Assembly (NCBI GenBank): GCA_002453155.1
Contig: DKGG01000020.1
Location: forward strand, 28,574-44,897
Length of the DNA: 16,324 nucleotides
Origin: Bdellovibrionaceae bacterium UBA6776
GTDB taxonomy: Bacteria; Bdellovibrionota; Bdellovibrionia; Bdellovibrionales; UBA1609
Direction: 5' to 3'
This document shows positions 14,870-16,324 of this stretch, in pieces (within the stretch, counting starts at the first letter, position 1; every line of letters begins with the position of its first letter). The notes below the pieces were generated by a model that ran no database searches, was not told where the DNA came from, and was given only the letters and a program-made list of their open reading frames with translations. The translations under genes were made by a program, and so were the position numbers.

Positions 14870-15604
14870 ATGATTAAAAATCTAATTTTATTCGCATTTG
14901 TATTCGTCGGCTCTTTGAGCTTCGCCAATAAACTTTGCTATTTAGGAGACTCTCAAAGTGCTTCTAAAGGAGAATCGATGTCTTTGTTTCAAAGCATCAA
15001 ATCCACTTTGAAAGAACATGGTACTTTACACAGTGGGATGGCTGTGTGTGGGGCTCCCATTTCTGGATACCTGGGTCGAAGTATGAGCGGCTGTAAATAC
15101 AAAGGCGTGACTCACTTAAGCATCACCAATGGACGTGACAATGTGGTTGGTGGACGTGGACGAACCAAACCCATGGATGACATTTGCGCAGGAACCGACA
15201 CCGTGATCGTTCAACTGGGGGATAACAACTTAAACAATTCCAAAGCCGCAGGACAGGATGCTAAAAAGCTTGCAAATAAAATCATTCAGTCTGGAAAGAA
15301 GTGCGTTTGGATTGGTCCCGCTTCGATTGGAACCAACAGATGTGCCATTAAGAAAAATCAAAAGAATGCCGTGTCCAACTCCATCAAGGCAGCCATCGAA
15401 CCCTTGGGCTGCAAGTTTGTGGACAGCTTTTCAGCCACCGCCAAGAACCCGCCAAAAAGCAAAGATCCCATGTGCATTCACTATCCCGGTTTGTATGGAC
15501 AGTGGGCGGATGCGATCAAGCCCATGCTGAACGAAGCATTGATTGACGGAGCAACGGGTGGAACACCCGGATCATCCTCCGGAAAGAAAAAAGCCATTCG
15601 CTAA
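14870..15604 (+). CDS. Secreted Cys-rich SGNH/GDSL-family hydrolase
   Basis: 244 aa. A signal peptide (1-19, ending SFA) leads almost directly into the GDS block LCYLGDSQSAS with nucleophile Ser28. Block III is VQLGDNNLNN (Gly117, Asn119 or Asn120), and the catalytic His is in DPMCIHYPGLYGQWAD (His204). The nearest Asp before it, D199, is five residues upstream, not the usual three, so the triad spacing is atypical. Eight Cys in the mature protein suggest disulfides, as in exported enzymes that must be stable. A Gly/Ser linker and basic tail (GKKKAIR) end the protein. The family removes acyl or acetyl groups from lipids, polysaccharides or peptidoglycan. In a predator, a prey-envelope esterase is possible, but the substrate is not visible. 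The SD is poor (AAGG only 2 nt before ATG). Confidence 0.83.
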   Translation: MIKNLILFAFVFVGSLSFANKLCYLGDSQSASKGESMSLFQSIKSTLKEHGTLHSGMAVCGAPISGYLGRSMSGCKYKGVTHLSITNGRDNVVGGRGRTKPMDDICAGTDTVIVQLGDNNLNNSKAAGQDAKKLANKIIQSGKKCVWIGPASIGTNRCAIKKNQKNAVSNSIKAAIEPLGCKFVDSFSATAKNPPKSKDPMCIHYPGLYGQWADAIKPMLNEALIDGATGGTPGSSSGKKKAIR

Positions 15605-15612
15605 ATGATGTT

Positions 15613-15633
15613 GGGTGTGCATCTGACACACCC
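15613..15633. terminator. Hairpin between convergent SGNH and antitoxin genes
   Basis: GGGTGTG (15613-15619) pairs with CACACCC (15627-15633) around a 7-nt loop, 9 nt past the SGNH stop. There is no T run on either strand, so it would be an atypical terminator. Confidence 0.35.
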
Positions 15634-15641
15634 TCGCTACC

Positions 15642-15659
15642 AAAAAGCACCTGGCACCT
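15642..15659. repeat. Possible degenerate relative of the AAAAGG...CCTTTT repeat family
   Basis: AAAAAGCACCTGGCACCT (on the minus strand AGGTGCCAGGTGCTTTTT) resembles half of the palindromes at 1-63 and 8108-8184, with GGTGCC in place of GGTACC. The second half is not symmetric. It sits between convergent genes, as copy 2 does. The relation is suggestive only. Confidence 0.3.
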
Positions 15660-15663
15660 AAAT

Positions 15664-15915
15664 CTAAGAAATCTTTTTTTCTAATTCTTCCAAGCGACTT
15701 TCTAAATCTGCCAAACGATCTGGATTGGTACCTTTCGCTTGACGCAGAATATTGTTGAGAATCGTCTGATATTTTCCATCGCTTTTTTTAGCCTCTCGCT
15801 TCAACCAATCAAGAATATCTTTATCCACCATGGTTGTAATTCGAACCTTGGAAACAGCAAAATCACTGTTCTCTAAGCCATCAGTTTTGGCATATTTGAT
15901 TTTCTTTTTAGCCAT
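15664..15915 (-). CDS. BrnA/CopG-like ribbon-helix-helix antitoxin
   Basis: 83 aa from ATG 15915, with GGAG 8 nt upstream; an earlier ATG at 15936 has no SD. After a basic N-terminus, residues about 22-60 read KVRITTMVDKDILDWLKREA, then KSDGKYQTILNNILRQ: a beta strand and two helices of the ribbon-helix-helix fold, with the YQT.(L/I)N..L signature typical of BrnA antitoxins. The C-terminus (LADLESRLEELEKKI) is a short coiled coil. The gene starts 8 nt inside the end of the DUF4160 gene (ATGGCTAA serves both), so the pair is coupled, toxin first. It should bind both its partner and the operator upstream of the pair. The partner is not a BrnT, which makes the pairing unusual. Confidence 0.82.
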   Translation of the reverse strand: MAKKKIKYAKTDGLENSDFAVSKVRITTMVDKDILDWLKREAKKSDGKYQTILNNILRQAKGTNPDRLADLESRLEELEKKIS

Positions 15916-16144
15916 TGTATTCACTCCATGCCTCAAGCAATAGATCTTGTTCTTCTCTTAAAACCTTCAATACCTTTTTTAAGGTTTTCTCTGAAAAGCC
16001 CGAATTCTCCAAAATTGAAAAATCCTTCAAGCTTACCAATGCCGATTTGTCCGAATGGAGAACGTGCACATGAGGAAACCGATGCTTATCGTTGGGGTTG
16101 ATCGTAATCTTAATCATATTCGCCAAAAGCAATATCGTCGGCAT
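15908..16144 (-). CDS. DUF4160 protein, likely toxin partner
   Basis: 78 aa from ATG 16144, chosen because DUF4160 proteins typically begin MPT(I/V) and this one begins MPTILLL; a GTG at 16159 extends it by five residues. The signature is NPNDKHRFPHVHVLHS (family pattern DH.PPHVHV), then a stretch around ALVSLKDF and a helical end LKKVLKVLREEQDLLLEAW. No SD is visible, and the start codon sits inside an inverted repeat. DUF4160 proteins are usually encoded next to a DUF2442 protein and are proposed to be toxin-antitoxin components; here the neighbour is a ribbon-helix-helix protein instead. Toxic activity is inferred from this arrangement. Confidence 0.82.
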   Translation of the reverse strand: MPTILLLANMIKITINPNDKHRFPHVHVLHSDKSALVSLKDFSILENSGFSEKTLKKVLKVLREEQDLLLEAWSEYNG

Positions 16145-16176
16145 ATTATTAATATGCACTACTTATGCATATTAAT
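16141..16176 (-). promoter_or_regulatory. Operator-like inverted repeat over the toxin-antitoxin start
   Basis: ATTAATATGCA (16148-16158) and TGCATATTAAT (16166-16176) form perfect 11-nt arms around 7 nt. A third half-site, GCATATTA, lies at 16141-16148. The array covers the toxin start codon. This layout is typical of sites bound by ribbon-helix-helix antitoxins for self-repression. Confidence 0.6.
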
Positions 16177-16262
16177 CAAGAGGCCGCAAAAAATGTTGAA
16201 ATTCTAGATATTTGAAAGCTTAAAAACAGCCAGATTTATTTCAATTTTGTTGATTTTAAAGA

Positions 16263-16324
16263 TGGTGCGCCTGGAGGGAGTCGAACCCCCACGCCTTGCG
16301 GCACTAGATCCTAAGTCTAGCGTG
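16263..16324 (-). tRNA. tRNA-Leu(UAG), 3' part, 5' end outside the window
   Basis: Read on the minus strand: anticodon stem CTAGA/TCTAG with loop CTTAGGA gives anticodon TAG. A long variable arm (TGCCGCAAGGCG region) marks a class II tRNA, the T arm has GTTCGACTC, and the acceptor strand CAGGCGC is followed by A and an encoded CCA (16265-16263). The D arm and 5' acceptor strand are beyond position 16324. Confidence 0.93.

Overview
The window looks like chromosomal DNA of a predatory or predatory-related bacterium of the Bdellovibrio group (Bdellovibrionota). This rests on family-level recognition: a MotA/MotB pair linked to FliF/FliG-like sequence, a chemoreceptor whose signalling tip has the variant QTKLLSFNASVEAARAGE, many exported proteins of little-known type, and long intergenic palindromes beginning AAAAGGTACC. 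No database search was possible, so the genus is inferred.

Region 1 (about 1-4800, minus strand) is a tightly overlapping five-gene operon: a PEGA/TPR lipoprotein, MotA, MotB, a protein joining a FliF-like periplasmic/membrane part to a cytoplasmic FliG-like part, and an outer-membrane beta-barrel. All four junctions overlap (1, 4, 4 and about 20 nt), and a sigma-28-like promoter sits just upstream. I read it as a compact envelope-spanning motor: stator (MotAB), a one-chain rotor surrogate (FliF-FliG), and two partners for the outer membrane or periplasm. This is the best candidate for an undescribed system.

Region 2 (5002-8079, plus strand) is one large lipoprotein with two Ig/PKD-like domains and about twelve NHL-type beta-propeller repeats. 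An exact 63-nt palindromic repeat stands on each side of regions 1 and 2 (1-63 and 8115-8177).

Region 3 (8200-10841) is a redox-sensing pair. A Crp/Fnr regulator (minus) with the FNR-type ExxSR recognition helix but no Fe-S cysteine cluster is divergent from a chemoreceptor (plus) with a CxxCH haem-binding periplasmic domain. An FNR-type box, TTGAT-TGTC-GTCAA, lies between them.

Region 4 (10838-14363, minus strand) is a run of six exported or membrane proteins: an Lcl/DUF1566-like protein, a small membrane protein, a redoxin with a C-P-C motif, a FixH/YtkA-like lipoprotein, a beta-barrel with an N-terminal Cys-Cys, and a His-rich protein whose mature N-terminus should be histidine. The set suggests periplasmic metal (probably copper) or thiol handling, which would fit with the redox-sensing pair next to it.

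Region 5 (14364-16324) holds a gene-poor stretch, a secreted Cys-rich SGNH/GDSL hydrolase (plus), a toxin-antitoxin-like pair (DUF4160 protein plus BrnA/CopG-like ribbon-helix-helix protein, minus) with an operator-like inverted repeat over its start, and the 3' part of a class II tRNA-Leu(UAG) cut by the window end.
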